A stretch of DNA of 64,000 nucleotides from Thalassospira australica. GTDB taxonomy: Bacteria; Pseudomonadota; Alphaproteobacteria; Rhodospirillales; Thalassospiraceae. The notes under the pieces were generated by a model. The model was not told the origin of the DNA and did not search any database. It was given only the letters and a program-made list of their open reading frames with translations. This document shows positions 9,355 to 19,353 of the stretch, one piece after another. Where the stretch lies: NCBI RefSeq assembly GCF_000763295.1, contig NZ_JRJE01000030.1:62001-126000 (forward strand). The letters are read 5' to 3'. Position numbers and translations under genes: made by a program. Positions within the stretch are counted from its first letter, which is position 1, and the number at the start of each line of letters is the position of its first letter.

Positions 9355-10325
9355 TGGGCGTTCCCTGCCGGTTCAACCGGCACAATGCCAACGCCAACAG
9401 GAATCTCAGGAGACAGCCCGGTGCTGTTCGCATTGTCGGCAGGGCGGCTTTGGCGGATGCGTGTTTCGCTAAGAATGCCGTGAAGGCCATAATTGGCAAC
9501 ACGCAGATATTCCAGTTGATGGCGACGGAACATCGGCGATACCCGCACAGCGTTTTCTGAAACCGATGACACGATGCCAATCGGAATACCTGATGGGAAT
9601 GCCCCACCGTCACCAGATGTCAGGACACGGTCACCGGGGGCTACTGACGCATCAGCGGTCAGGAACGTCAAAAGCGGGCGGTTGGTGTTGTCACCGGAAA
9701 GGAATGCACGGTCGCGCGAGGATTCAATAACGACGGGTACGCGTGAGTTGATGTCGGTAATCAACAAAACCCGTGATGCCTGATAGCCGGCCTCAGCCAC
9801 GCGTCCAACCAGACCTTCATCCGATAACACCGCCTGACCTTTGGAAACGCCATCTCGTGACCCGGCAGAGATCATCACATTGTGGGCATAAGCCCCGCCC
9901 ATATCTGCAATGACACGTGATGTCACCAGATTAAGCGCCGGGGGGGAGGTGTAGCTTGCAAGGTCGCGCAGACGTTCATTTTCGTATGACAAATTGCGTG
10001 CAGCCTGCTGCCAGGCCAGCAGTTGCTGATTTTCGCGGCGTAGGCGCTCATTTTCCTCGTACAGATTTGCGAGGTTGTAAATCTTGTCGGTTATTTCGTT
10101 GATGCTGGCGGCGGGCCGCGAGACGATGTTCATCACCGGGGATACAAGATCAGCCGATGCGGCGCGGATACGTTCGATCAAAACGGTATCGGCCTTGCCC
10201 AAAAGCATCAGGCCAAAGGCTGATAAAATCAGTAATATAAAAGCGAAGCGGTGAAGGGCCGTGCGTAACGGCGAAAAGATACGCTGCTGCGGACCACCAT
10301 GCTGTGCCAATGTATTCCCCGCCAA
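9351..10325 (-). CDS. mreC: Rod-shape-determining protein MreC
   Basis: The 324-residue protein has a short cytoplasmic N-terminus and one membrane span (about 27-45). A coiled-coil stretch rich in EENERLRRENQQL follows at about 90-120, then the periplasmic beta-barrel domain with VIADMGGAYAHNVMISAGSR and DEGLVGRV. MreC links MreB filaments to PBP2. The C-terminal tail is Pro/Val rich and variable. It lies between mreB and mreD in the classic order. Confidence 0.94.
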   Translation of the reverse strand: MAGNTLAQHGGPQQRIFSPLRTALHRFAFILLILSAFGLMLLGKADTVLIERIRAASADLVSPVMNIVSRPAASINEITDKIYNLANLYEENERLRRENQQLLAWQQAARNLSYENERLRDLASYTSPPALNLVTSRVIADMGGAYAHNVMISAGSRDGVSKGQAVLSDEGLVGRVAEAGYQASRVLLITDINSRVPVVIESSRDRAFLSGDNTNRPLLTFLTADASVAPGDRVLTSGDGGAFPSGIPIGIVSSVSENAVRVSPMFRRHQLEYLRVANYGLHGILSETRIRQSRPADNANSTGLSPEIPVGVGIVPVEPAGNAQ

Positions 10326-10377
10326 TTCCCAAAAGGTTGATCTTCATCCCGCACAGGATATTCAACCATAACGAAAT

Positions 10378-10412
10378 CACCGAGTCGCGTCCAGTACGGA
10401 TACGACCCGGTG
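10378..10412 (-). other. Intercistronic hairpin between mreB and mreC
   Basis: CACCGAGTCG and CGACCCGGTG form a 10-bp stem with one mismatch around a 15-nt loop. There is no T-run, so it is more likely an RNA-stability or processing element than a terminator. It could tune the mreB to mreC expression ratio (inference). Confidence 0.5.
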
Positions 10413-10435
10413 ATGATAATTCAAGTCGATCCTGA

Positions 10436-11494
<1,059 letters not shown>

Positions 11495-11658
11495 TTAATA
11501 GTAAAATCTTGAATGCGAAACTAACGGCTTTGATAGCGCAAGGATTAAGCCGATGCACGAATAATCTGCGCAGGGGATTGAGGAATAATTAAGGCGCGTC
11601 ATTTTCCTGAAATAAGGTAGCGAAAACATGATCAGGATTATGGTCTTGGCGGTTTAAT

Positions 11659-12570
11659 TCAGTTTTTCACATTTTTTTCTGCGAGCCCGTTATCAATCAT
11701 GAAATCAGATACTATCGAGACGATGGCAGGGGTTGTTTCGATGGAAAGCACTTTGCGAGTCGCTTGTTTTTCAATTGTTTCACCGCTTTCAACGACAACA
11801 AAGCGGACAGGTTTTCGCCCCGGCCCAAGGTCACGATCCATACGCCAATGGCACCATGCAGGTGGATTGAACGGGTCGTCCTTTACCCCGACCAAAAGGC
11901 TGGGGGCAAAATTATCCATTTCCGACATACATTGTGGCCGCAGCCCGATCAGGGCTTTAAACCGTTGATCAAAATGTTTGGCGTGCCCTTTGCGATAGAT
12001 CGCGAGTTGCGCGGCACCTGCACCATAGCCATACCCAAACACGCCAATCCGGTTCGGGTCAATGCCGTCACGCTTTGCCAGATAATTTAGCGCGCTTAGC
12101 GCATCGAATGCCCAATAGGTCAGGCCATGTTTGGGATTATCAAGTGACCCTTCGCTGCAATAGATCTGGGACGGATGTGCCTGAACGGGCGAAATCAGCA
12201 AGACCCCGATGCCATGTGATCGCAGAATTCTGATCCAGTCGGCTGGAAAGCTGTCGTCACAATCGGGCAGGGCAACGATGGCAGGGTGGTGTGACGGCGT
12301 CGCGGTGTCTGTTTGCATCGGGGGATAATATTGCCCCGGGATATCGGCCTGCTGGCTGGCATCAACCGGTGGCAAGGATTTGCCCTGTGCCGATAGACGT
12401 TTGCGCAGACCGCTTTGCGGATAGGGAAGGGCTGTAATGCTTACAGTTTGGACCTCGGTGACGGTTTGCGCCAATGCGTGGACAGGCAGCAACTGCAGCG
12501 CCACGCAGAAAACCAACCCGGCAAGGAAGCATCCAGAGTTTGGTCGGTTGGTTGATTTGTAACTTTGCAT
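11659..12570 (-). CDS. Secreted dienelactone-hydrolase-like alpha/beta protein lacking the serine nucleophile
   Basis: This 303-residue protein has a signal peptide ending near ALAQT (about 35). An alpha/beta-hydrolase core follows, with an oxyanion region HPAIVALPDCDD, a DALSALNYLAKRDGID helix and a nucleophile elbow. In active family members the elbow reads GxSxG. Here it reads GVFGYGYGAG, so Gly replaces the catalytic Ser. It is therefore either a non-catalytic periplasmic protein or uses another residue. ATG at 12570 follows AAAGG. It is monocistronic; the exact role is unknown. Confidence 0.7.
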   Translation of the reverse strand: MQSYKSTNRPNSGCFLAGLVFCVALQLLPVHALAQTVTEVQTVSITALPYPQSGLRKRLSAQGKSLPPVDASQQADIPGQYYPPMQTDTATPSHHPAIVALPDCDDSFPADWIRILRSHGIGVLLISPVQAHPSQIYCSEGSLDNPKHGLTYWAFDALSALNYLAKRDGIDPNRIGVFGYGYGAGAAQLAIYRKGHAKHFDQRFKALIGLRPQCMSEMDNFAPSLLVGVKDDPFNPPAWCHWRMDRDLGPGRKPVRFVVVESGETIEKQATRKVLSIETTPAIVSIVSDFMIDNGLAEKNVKN

Positions 12571-12605
12571 GACGGTTACCTTTCGCAGGGCCGCCTTAGC
12601 ATATC

Positions 12606-12632
12606 AAAAAAGGGTGGCGAAATCGCCACCCC
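12606..12632 (-). terminator. leuA terminator
   Basis: GGGTGGCGA (12612-12620) pairs with TCGCCACCC (12623-12631). On the minus strand the stem is followed by a run of T, immediately downstream of leuA. Confidence 0.85.
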
Positions 12633-12659
12633 TTGGATCGTCTTGGTATTTCAGCCTGA

Positions 12660-14210
12660 TCAGGACGCCATGGCATCCGGTGCGGTTTTCTTGCTTTTTT
12701 CGATCAGTTTGTTCACCGCCGTCACATAAGCAACGCAGGATGCTACCACCGTGTCGGTGTCCGATGCGTTCCCGACCACAGTGCGGTCTTCTCCATCAAG
12801 TTTGACTGTCACGGTGCCTTGGGCGTCAGTGCCCTCGGTCACGGCGTGCACCTGATAGAGCTTCAGACGCCAGTTGTGCGGATAGATTTCCTTGATGGCG
12901 TTAAACGTCGCATCAATCGGGCCATCACCGGTGGTTTTGGCCGTGCGTGTTTCACCATCCACGGTCAATTCCAGTTCTGCGGTCTGCGGACCCTTGGAAC
13001 CACAGGTCACGGTCAGGTCGACAAACTTGATGTGTTCGTTGTCGCGCATACCGTCATCGACCAGTGCGACGATATCGTCGTCATAGACTTCTTTTTTCTT
13101 GTCAGCCAGATCCTTGAAGCGTGCAAATGCATCTTCAATGGCATTGTCGCCCAATTCAGCAAAGCCCAGTTCTTTCAGCTTTTCCTTAAAGGCATGGCGA
13201 CCGGAATGCTTACCCATGACCAGGCTCGATTTGTTCAGGCCGATGGATTCCGGTTTCATGATTTCATAGGTCTCGGAATTCTTCAGGAAGCCGTCCTGAT
13301 GAATGCCGCTTTCATGGGCAAAGGCGTTCGCACCGACAATGGCTTTGTTTGGTTGAACGACAAAGCCCGAAACGGCCGAAACCAGACGCGATGCATTCAT
13401 GATCTTGGTGCTGTCGATGCCGGTTGTGAACGGGAAGGCATCGTTACGGGTGTTGATCGCCATGACGATTTCTTCGAGGGCTGCATTGCCCGCACGTTCG
13501 CCCAGACCATTGATGGTGCATTCGATCTGACGGGCACCAGCATTCACCGCCGAGATCGAGTTGGCAACAGCCATGCCCAGATCGTTATGGCAGTGAACCG
13601 ACAGAATTGCCTTGTCGATGTTTGGCACGCGGTTAAACAGCATGGTCATCAGTTCGGCATATTCAGTTGGCGTGGTGTAACCGACCGTATCGGGGATGTT
13701 AATCGTGGTCGCACCGCAATCAATCGCGGCTTCGACACAGCGGCAGAGGAAATCATGTTCGGTGCGCGAACCGTCTTCTGCCGACCATTCGACATCATCG
13801 GTGAATTTACGCGCCAGCGTGACACTTTCCTTGACCTTTTCCAGAACCCGTTCCGGCTCCATCTGCAATTTGTATTTCATGTGCAGCGGGCTTGTGGAAA
13901 TAAAGGTGTGAATACGTTTGTTCTCGGCCGGTTCCAATGCCTCGGCCGCGCGTTCAATATCACCCTTGGCTGCACGCGCGAGCGAACAGATGGTCGGGCC
14001 TGAGATCTGTTTTGCGATTTCATTGACGGACTGGAAGTCACCGTTTGAAGCGATGGCGAAGCCTGCTTCGATTACATCAACCTTCAGTTCCGCCAGTGCA
14101 TGCGCCACGCGCAGCTTTTCATCAAGCGTCATCGAGGCACCCGGGGACTGTTCCCCATCACGCAAGGTGGTGTCGAAAATGATGACGCGATTGTCGTTTG
14201 CACTAGCCAT
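12660..14210 (-). CDS. leuA: 2-isopropylmalate synthase
   Basis: The 516-residue enzyme condenses acetyl-CoA with 2-oxoisovalerate in the first committed step of leucine synthesis. Seen motifs are the catalytic start FDTTLRDGEQSPGASM, the metal-binding HCHNDLGMAVANS, the GLGERAGNA loop, and a C-terminal allosteric domain with VTCGSKGPQTAELEL that normally senses leucine. The length matches the bacterial long-form enzyme. ATG at 14210 is preceded by AGGAAA. A 48-codon leucine-rich leader ORF and RNA stems lie just upstream, suggesting attenuation as a second level of control. Confidence 0.96.
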   Translation of the reverse strand: MASANDNRVIIFDTTLRDGEQSPGASMTLDEKLRVAHALAELKVDVIEAGFAIASNGDFQSVNEIAKQISGPTICSLARAAKGDIERAAEALEPAENKRIHTFISTSPLHMKYKLQMEPERVLEKVKESVTLARKFTDDVEWSAEDGSRTEHDFLCRCVEAAIDCGATTINIPDTVGYTTPTEYAELMTMLFNRVPNIDKAILSVHCHNDLGMAVANSISAVNAGARQIECTINGLGERAGNAALEEIVMAINTRNDAFPFTTGIDSTKIMNASRLVSAVSGFVVQPNKAIVGANAFAHESGIHQDGFLKNSETYEIMKPESIGLNKSSLVMGKHSGRHAFKEKLKELGFAELGDNAIEDAFARFKDLADKKKEVYDDDIVALVDDGMRDNEHIKFVDLTVTCGSKGPQTAELELTVDGETRTAKTTGDGPIDATFNAIKEIYPHNWRLKLYQVHAVTEGTDAQGTVTVKLDGEDRTVVGNASDTDTVVASCVAYVTAVNKLIEKSKKTAPDAMAS

Positions 14211-14294
14211 TATCTTGTTTCCTGATCAAACGGGTCATTGCCCGGTATGTAAATTCTGTCTGGAAGGAGTGCGGGCCGTCTGGCGCGACTTGTT

Positions 14295-14383
14295 CCCCTG
14301 AGCTGCGGTACGTGGATCGACATTTCATCATGGAGATCCGGACCGGCATGGTTTGCTCAGGGGCGCGTAAGTCGTAGCGCGCC
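14295..14383 (-). promoter_or_regulatory. Alternative RNA stems of the leuA leader
   Basis: The minus-strand RNA can form CCCCTGAGC (14363-14355) with GCTCAGGGG (14303-14295), a perfect 9-bp stem. An earlier hairpin GGCGCG/CGCGCC (14383-14378 with 14367-14362) shares two bases with it and includes the end of the leader ORF. The arrangement resembles mutually exclusive antiterminator-type pairing. No T-run follows, so control might instead act on translation of leuA. Confidence 0.5.
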
Positions 14384-14503
14384 TAGCTCGGCTAGACCAA
14401 GGAGACCGGAAATTAGGGTGAGGGCAGACAGCACAAAGGCACCAGAAGCGTTAGCTTCGGTACGTTCGGCATATGCATCAATGTTGCAAATGTCTGCGGT
14501 CAT
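14357..14503 (-). CDS. Putative leucine leader peptide (leuL-like)
   Basis: This 48-codon ORF ends about 147 bp before the leuA start. It is opened by ATG at 14503, with an in-frame TGA three codons upstream. The second half encodes LSALTLISGLLGLAELG and then ALRLTRP. The ten Leu codons of this half include four CTA plus CTC and CTT, codons that are scarce in neighbouring genes, where CTG dominates. This is the behaviour expected of an attenuation leader peptide whose translation stalls when leucyl-tRNA is short. Attenuation of leu genes is established in proteobacteria; its operation here is inferred. Confidence 0.55.
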   Translation of the reverse strand: MTADICNIDAYAERTEANASGAFVLSALTLISGLLGLAELGALRLTRP

Positions 14504-14842
14504 CGGTCTTCATCAATTGGCTTTGGATGCCAGACATCGCTGGCGATGTCCCCAATTTCGTCGGCAGGCTGTCTGAGGTCAAGTAATTTTTGTACCTTTT
14601 GGTGTGTTTTTAGGGTGGAATTTAGCGAGATGGGGATTGGTGTGGCATCTTCTTGCATTGTTCTTGGTCAAATAACCGGGTTTTTCAGCGTTAACCGGCA
14701 GGCGAAAGACTTTTGTATTTCCGCTATTCCAAAAAGATGCTGGTGGGAATAATCCGGATCGGTTAGTCATTTTCGATCTTGGAGGGATATGCGCCCCAAA
14801 CGTTCTCTTCAGGAATGATACGCCATCCAAGCCACAGGAACC

Positions 14843-15469
14843 ATGATGATCAGTTTGTCATTGATCGGCGCCTTTATACCGACCGCTTTTTTTGTCTCGA
14901 TCACGCCTGGCATGTGCATGACGCTTGCGCTCACACTTGGCATGACCATTGGTCTTAAGCGGACGCTTTGGATGATGGCGGGCGAATTGGTTGGTGTGGG
15001 GATTGTGGTTGTTGCCTCGGCGCTTGGGGTTGCGGCTGTGATGTTGCAATATCCGGCGGTGTTTGCCGTGTTCAAATATATTGGTGGGGCCTATCTGGCG
15101 TGGCTTGGCATTCAGCTGTGGCGTTCCCGCGGGCGGATGGCAATTTCGTCTGAGGTGGACGCTGCCAAAACCTCAACCGCGGCTGGTTTGGCAACACAGG
15201 GATTTGTAACAGCAATTGCCAACCCTAAAGGATGGGCCTTTATGATTTCGCTGTTGCCGCCCTTTATCAGCCTGCAACACGCGATCGCCCCGCAGCTTTC
15301 GGTATTGGTCGGGATCATTCTTGTCACCGAGCTTATCTGCATGACGCTTTATGCTACGGGGGGGCGGTCCTTGCGCAAGTTTCTGGAAAAAAGCGGAAAT
15401 GTCCGCCTGTTGAACCGCATTGCCGGAACCTTGATGATTGGGGTTGGCGTTTGGCTGGCAAGCAGTTGA
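14843..15469 (+). CDS. LysE/RhtB-family amino-acid exporter
   Basis: This 208-residue membrane protein has six hydrophobic segments. The LysE/RhtB signature is FFVSITPGMCMTLALTLGMT near the start, with KYIGGAYLAWLGIQLWRS in the middle and FVTAIANPKGWAFMISLLPP in the second half. Members export amino acids such as homoserine, threonine or leucine. The substrate cannot be read from sequence. Its position divergent from leuA may hint at branched-chain amino-acid export, but this is only suggestive. Start ATG 14843 follows AGGAACC. Confidence 0.88.
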   Translation: MMISLSLIGAFIPTAFFVSITPGMCMTLALTLGMTIGLKRTLWMMAGELVGVGIVVVASALGVAAVMLQYPAVFAVFKYIGGAYLAWLGIQLWRSRGRMAISSEVDAAKTSTAAGLATQGFVTAIANPKGWAFMISLLPPFISLQHAIAPQLSVLVGIILVTELICMTLYATGGRSLRKFLEKSGNVRLLNRIAGTLMIGVGVWLASS

Positions 15470-15577
15470 TCAGCCTGCGACTGCACAGCCTTTTGAAGGT
15501 TCGTGCCTAATTAATGTTTGTTTTGTCAGTTGCGCGTCGCAATATGTAATCAAACAACTGTTTGAGGGTACTTGGGC

Positions 15578-15901
15578 ATGCGCGAGATACGTTGCATCGT
15601 TTTCGAAGACGGCGAACTGATCAAGGCAATCCTGGCGCATGGCCGTCGGACCGGCAAGGCATTACCTGCCGGGCAGATCAGCAGTTTTGAAATTGAACGT
15701 TCTCCTGAAGTGATCGCACGTATGACGATCACGCCCGATGCTGGCCAAAAGACAATCGTTCCCACCACCGGTGCAGAGCTTGCGGCGGCGATGATTGCAT
15801 ATTGTATTGATCGAAAGGTGCCGGTGCCTGCACATGCGGCGAAGTCAATCACAATTATCGATGATCAAGTCGCGCTCAAGATCAGGATGTCGGGCGACTG
15901 A
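15578..15901 (+). CDS. Conserved-looking protein of unknown function (107 aa)
   Basis: The protein starts at ATG 15578 behind GAGGG (TTG at 15572 is possible) and has a mixed alpha/beta composition. It opens MREIRCIVFEDGELIKAILA, has a central MTITPDAGQ and ends KSITIIDDQVALKIRMSGD. I do not recognise a family. The coding pattern (third-position GC, ribosome site) supports a real gene. It lies alone between the LysE exporter and a convergent hypothetical gene. Confidence 0.6.
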   Translation: MREIRCIVFEDGELIKAILAHGRRTGKALPAGQISSFEIERSPEVIARMTITPDAGQKTIVPTTGAELAAAMIAYCIDRKVPVPAHAAKSITIIDDQVALKIRMSGD

Positions 15902-16008
15902 CTGCAAACGTTGGTCGCAGATATGATTTCACAGATTGCATGAAATCAAAGGGCGCGATCCATGATCACGCCCATCGCTGATAATTCATCACAGAAATAA
16001 GCAGGGCA

Positions 16009-17043
16009 TTACCACTGCATCATTTTGCCCTTGAGCTTGCCCATGCGTTCGTCTTCATTCTTGAAGCTGTGCTGTTCTGAGACACCGTCCTGAACTTTTG
16101 TCATCAGCAGCCATTCCTTGACCTTCATAAAGCGCGGAGCAAGGAACTGATAGGTCTCCTTGACCAACCGAACGGCCAGGGGGCCACGTTCAAGTTCAAG
16201 TTCTTCCCATTGCTCAATCAGCGGCTGCCACGCACGCAGGCGTTTGTACAGATCGTCTCGTTTGCTGCGGATGTATTGGCGCTGGGAGGTAAAGTTCCGC
16301 AGAACCGACATGATTTCGCCGGTGTTTGCGTCGAGTTCATCGAACGTGGTTTCGAACTTTTTCTTGGCGTCATCCAGCAAGCGGATCGCTTGTGTCACGG
16401 TTTCCAGGACGCCTTTTTCGTGGGCATATATGCGTCGTAATTCCTGAAGTTTGCTGTCAACCATCAGGATGTTGCGATATCGCACACGCAATGTTTCGAT
16501 ATAGGATAATTCGTCGGCGACCTGATGCACCAGGCTAACGACTTCTTCGCGGTTGTCCTTGCCCAACCCAAGCTTTTCGGCAACTTCGTCAAAGGCCTGA
16601 TTGATCTTTTTCTTTGTGTTGGGGTCCTCGGCAATCTGCATGAGTTCGTCCGGGTCGGTGATAAGCTCTTCGCTTCCCGACATCCAGGTTACCAACTGCA
16701 TGGTAATACGGTTATAGGCAATCGCCTGATGCTCTTCCTTGACTTCCCAGGATGCTTCGCCGGTCAGAACTTCGAGCGGGAGATCATCGCCCGGGCGCAG
16801 CACGTTGATGAAATGAAGTGCCTTGTCGATCAGGCTGATCAGATCGCCATCTTTGGATTCCGGATCAATGTCAAATTCACGGCAAATTGCAAGCAGTGGT
16901 AAAGACACGACGGAACCTTCTGCCATTTTCAGGACAAAAAGTGCTTCGTCTGAAATGTCAGACTTCTGAAAGTGGCATTCTTCGAACGTTTTGAAAATCT
17001 TGTGTTCAAGCTCGATCTTACGTTCGGATTTTGGAGTCTTCAT
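16009..17043 (-). CDS. Unknown cytoplasmic helical/coiled-coil protein (344 aa)
   Basis: Start ATG 17043 is preceded by GGAGAACC. The upstream extension of the frame (11 codons) lacks a ribosome site. The protein is highly charged and helical, with no signal peptide or membrane span. Residues about 200-290 contain heptad-like stretches such as ELRRIYAHEKGVLETVTQAI and DDLYKRLRAWQPLIEQWEEL, suggesting a coiled coil. It ends KLKGKMMQW. No family is recognised. The next gene upstream is a diguanylate cyclase, 205 bp away. Confidence 0.7.
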   Translation of the reverse strand: MKTPKSERKIELEHKIFKTFEECHFQKSDISDEALFVLKMAEGSVVSLPLLAICREFDIDPESKDGDLISLIDKALHFINVLRPGDDLPLEVLTGEASWEVKEEHQAIAYNRITMQLVTWMSGSEELITDPDELMQIAEDPNTKKKINQAFDEVAEKLGLGKDNREEVVSLVHQVADELSYIETLRVRYRNILMVDSKLQELRRIYAHEKGVLETVTQAIRLLDDAKKKFETTFDELDANTGEIMSVLRNFTSQRQYIRSKRDDLYKRLRAWQPLIEQWEELELERGPLAVRLVKETYQFLAPRFMKVKEWLLMTKVQDGVSEQHSFKNEDERMGKLKGKMMQW

Positions 17044-17247
17044 CTGGTTCTCCGCCCTGCAAAGCCCGTGCACCACATATGTTGTACATAACAGGTCAGA
17101 TTTTTAGATCTTACGCCTGTTCTTTTCGGCTTATTCGGACACGTTGTTTGCTCTGTGTCTCGGTTTGATGTTTTTTGTTTTGATCTCTTTGTTCTCAGAG
17201 ACGCGTTGTTTCATGTTCTTTTTGGGGTGCCGCAATACCGTGCCTGC

Positions 17248-18273
17248 CTATTGCGTAACACAGGTATTCCGGCCATCCTGCTTTGCTAGGTATAGCGCTT
17301 TGTCCGCACGGTCTACGAACTCGAGTATATTCTCTCCAAGTTGGTACGCCGTCAAGCCAATTGAAACGGTTAACTTACCGAAATCCTTGCCAGTTTTCTT
17401 GTTTACAATATGCTGATTTGAGACGTTTTCACGCAATTTGGTCGCAAGTTTTGCTGCATTTTCCGGTTCCGTGTCCGGCAAAATGATCGCAAACTCTTCG
17501 CCGCCATATCGCGCCACTGTATCAGCCCCTTTGGTCGAACTGACCAGAACGCGTGCAACGGCCTTTAAAACGCCATCCCCAGCACGGTGCCCGAAATTAT
17601 CATTGAAGGCCTTGAAGTGATCAATATCGATCATCAGCAGGGACAGGGGCGCGCCTGACTCCATTGTTGCTGTCACGGCGTCGCGCAGTGAGGCGTCAAA
17701 ATTCTTGCGGTTGGCAATCCCCGTCAATGTATCCGTCAGCGCATCACGACGCACAAGTTCCAGTTCGGAACGTACCCGCAGCACTTCCTGATGATATTCA
17801 TCAAGGCTGCCGTTGAACGATGCATACCGATTACGCGCCTGGTCTGATTTTTCTGACAAGGTACGGCTGACAGTGCGGGCCTCTTGCAAGGTAATGTCGT
17901 CGGAAACCAGTTGTCGGGCGGCGACGTCGATATCACTGCAGAAAGCATCCGTGTCGCGCATCACCAAGGTTACAGCCTGTTCAACACGTTCGACTGCGGA
18001 TTGCAGACCCTCGACCCCTTGTTTGAGATGCTGCTGCATTGCATGGGTGCCAAGATACTTGTGATAAATCCGGAAAACGGTTTCCTCATCAAGGTCCTGC
18101 GTATTGCGAATCAACACCTTGATCAATTGGCTGAGTTCCGGAACCTCATCTGCAAGATAGCTGTAAAATACGTGATAAACCTGCGGTGTTGGTTGCAGAT
18201 TCAGTTCAGTAATAAGCGCCATCACATTCTGTGCGATGTCGCGGGGGTTCGCGATCTTCGTTGTCGCCGTCAC
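17248..18273 (-). CDS. GGDEF diguanylate cyclase
   Basis: The 341-residue protein has a helical N-terminal part (1-160) with no membrane span, and a GGDEF domain (about 175-335). The domain opens DALTDTLTGIANRKNFDASL and has the active-site RYGGEEFAIILPDTE (GGEEF), compatible with cyclic-di-GMP synthesis from GTP. The inhibitory I-site, normally RxxD five residues before the GGEEF, reads KGAD, so product inhibition is probably weakened. The N-terminal sensory part is not a recognised PAS or GAF domain. Confidence 0.88.
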   Translation of the reverse strand: MTATTKIANPRDIAQNVMALITELNLQPTPQVYHVFYSYLADEVPELSQLIKVLIRNTQDLDEETVFRIYHKYLGTHAMQQHLKQGVEGLQSAVERVEQAVTLVMRDTDAFCSDIDVAARQLVSDDITLQEARTVSRTLSEKSDQARNRYASFNGSLDEYHQEVLRVRSELELVRRDALTDTLTGIANRKNFDASLRDAVTATMESGAPLSLLMIDIDHFKAFNDNFGHRAGDGVLKAVARVLVSSTKGADTVARYGGEEFAIILPDTEPENAAKLATKLRENVSNQHIVNKKTGKDFGKLTVSIGLTAYQLGENILEFVDRADKALYLAKQDGRNTCVTQ

Positions 18274-18572
18274 TGCTTGTTATCCGATCCGAATTTCATA
18301 CCCATTCAAGTTACGTTGTCCCATCCACGATATACAACACCCTTATGGTGGATGTTTGGAGTGCTCATTCACATATTGGTTTGTGACTATTTTATATTTT
18401 TAACATCTTTGGTCGAAGCGTGCGCCTTTGTCACGTGAAACCGGTGATAAAAAAATGACAAAATCAGACATTTTTTGCAGTTGGAGAATTAACTGTCTGA
18501 GGACAAGAGCTTCTTGAACTCATCTTCTGCGGGGCCACATAACCCTATCTAGGGAAGTGAGAGGCGAGAAAC

Positions 18573-19322
18573 GTGAGAGTTTCACATTTGCGGCAGTTGT
18601 GGCGAAGCGACGTGCATATCATTTTGGCAGTGGCTTTCTTTTCTTTGCCAATCAAAAATCTTATGGCCGATGATACTGCGATTGGAACTGAAACCTACCA
18701 ACTCGTTCGGGTGGGTAATGTCGCGCGTATCACGCCAGAGTGGCGCAAAGACCTCTCACAATCTCAGCTCAGATTCTACGACACGCTTGTCTCAATGAAA
18801 AATGTTGAACTCAACGACGGCCTGCCTTTCGGCCGCTTGAGCGGGCTTTATAAACGTCGCGAACTTGACTGTGTTGTTGATCGGTCTTTCAAGCTGTCGG
18901 AAGGATATATCGCGTCGTCCCATGATATCCGTTTCGAAATGGTGATCTTTGGTCGGCAAGGCGAAAACCTGTTTGATCGTAATGTTGTTACCGTCGGATA
19001 TCTTGCAACCTTACCGCAATTTCCGTTGCCGTTCGTGCAGCCGGTTGAATGGTACGGTCTCAAGACAATTCAACAGGGGGCCGATTTGGTGCGCATTGGG
19101 CGGATTGATGTGTTGATCGCACATAGAGAAATGTTCGCAGATGACTCTGTTCTTGAAGTCATGCCATTTCCTCCTGTGCGTGTGGTTGAACTTACCGTGC
19201 AATGCCATGACACACCAAAGAACCGAAACTTCCTTTCGGCCTTTGATCGACGCATGAACAGTTTGAGCAAACAGCGCGAACAATCGACGATCATTGGTGG
19301 TCGGTCTTCGGTATTGTTCTGA
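18573..19322 (+). CDS. Secreted substrate-binding-like protein, paralogue 1
   Basis: Start GTG 18573 sits behind GAGAGGCGAG. The 249-residue product has a hydrophobic N-terminal segment (signal peptide or anchor, about 14-32) and then a mixed alpha/beta region that looks like a type II periplasmic binding protein. Marks are GLYKRRELDCVVDRSF, DIRFEMVIFGRQG, VEWYGLKTIQQGADLVRIGR and PPVRVVELTVQCHD. The next gene, 31 bp downstream, shares the same order of marks, so the two are tandem paralogues. No transporter genes accompany them. The ligand is unknown. Confidence 0.7.
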   Translation: MRVSHLRQLWRSDVHIILAVAFFSLPIKNLMADDTAIGTETYQLVRVGNVARITPEWRKDLSQSQLRFYDTLVSMKNVELNDGLPFGRLSGLYKRRELDCVVDRSFKLSEGYIASSHDIRFEMVIFGRQGENLFDRNVVTVGYLATLPQFPLPFVQPVEWYGLKTIQQGADLVRIGRIDVLIAHREMFADDSVLEVMPFPPVRVVELTVQCHDTPKNRNFLSAFDRRMNSLSKQREQSTIIGGRSSVLF

Positions 19323-19353
19323 GTAAACCACATTTCAGGGATTTGTAGGTTCA

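Noticed and set aside
12819-14003. Open plus-strand frame of 394 codons across leuA
   Set aside because: Antisense shadow of a clearly coding leuA frame; no ribosome site or recognisable protein.
14794-14816. Nine-codon ORF with ribosome site ahead of the LysE gene
   Set aside because: Too short to judge; no biased codon content and no associated RNA stem.
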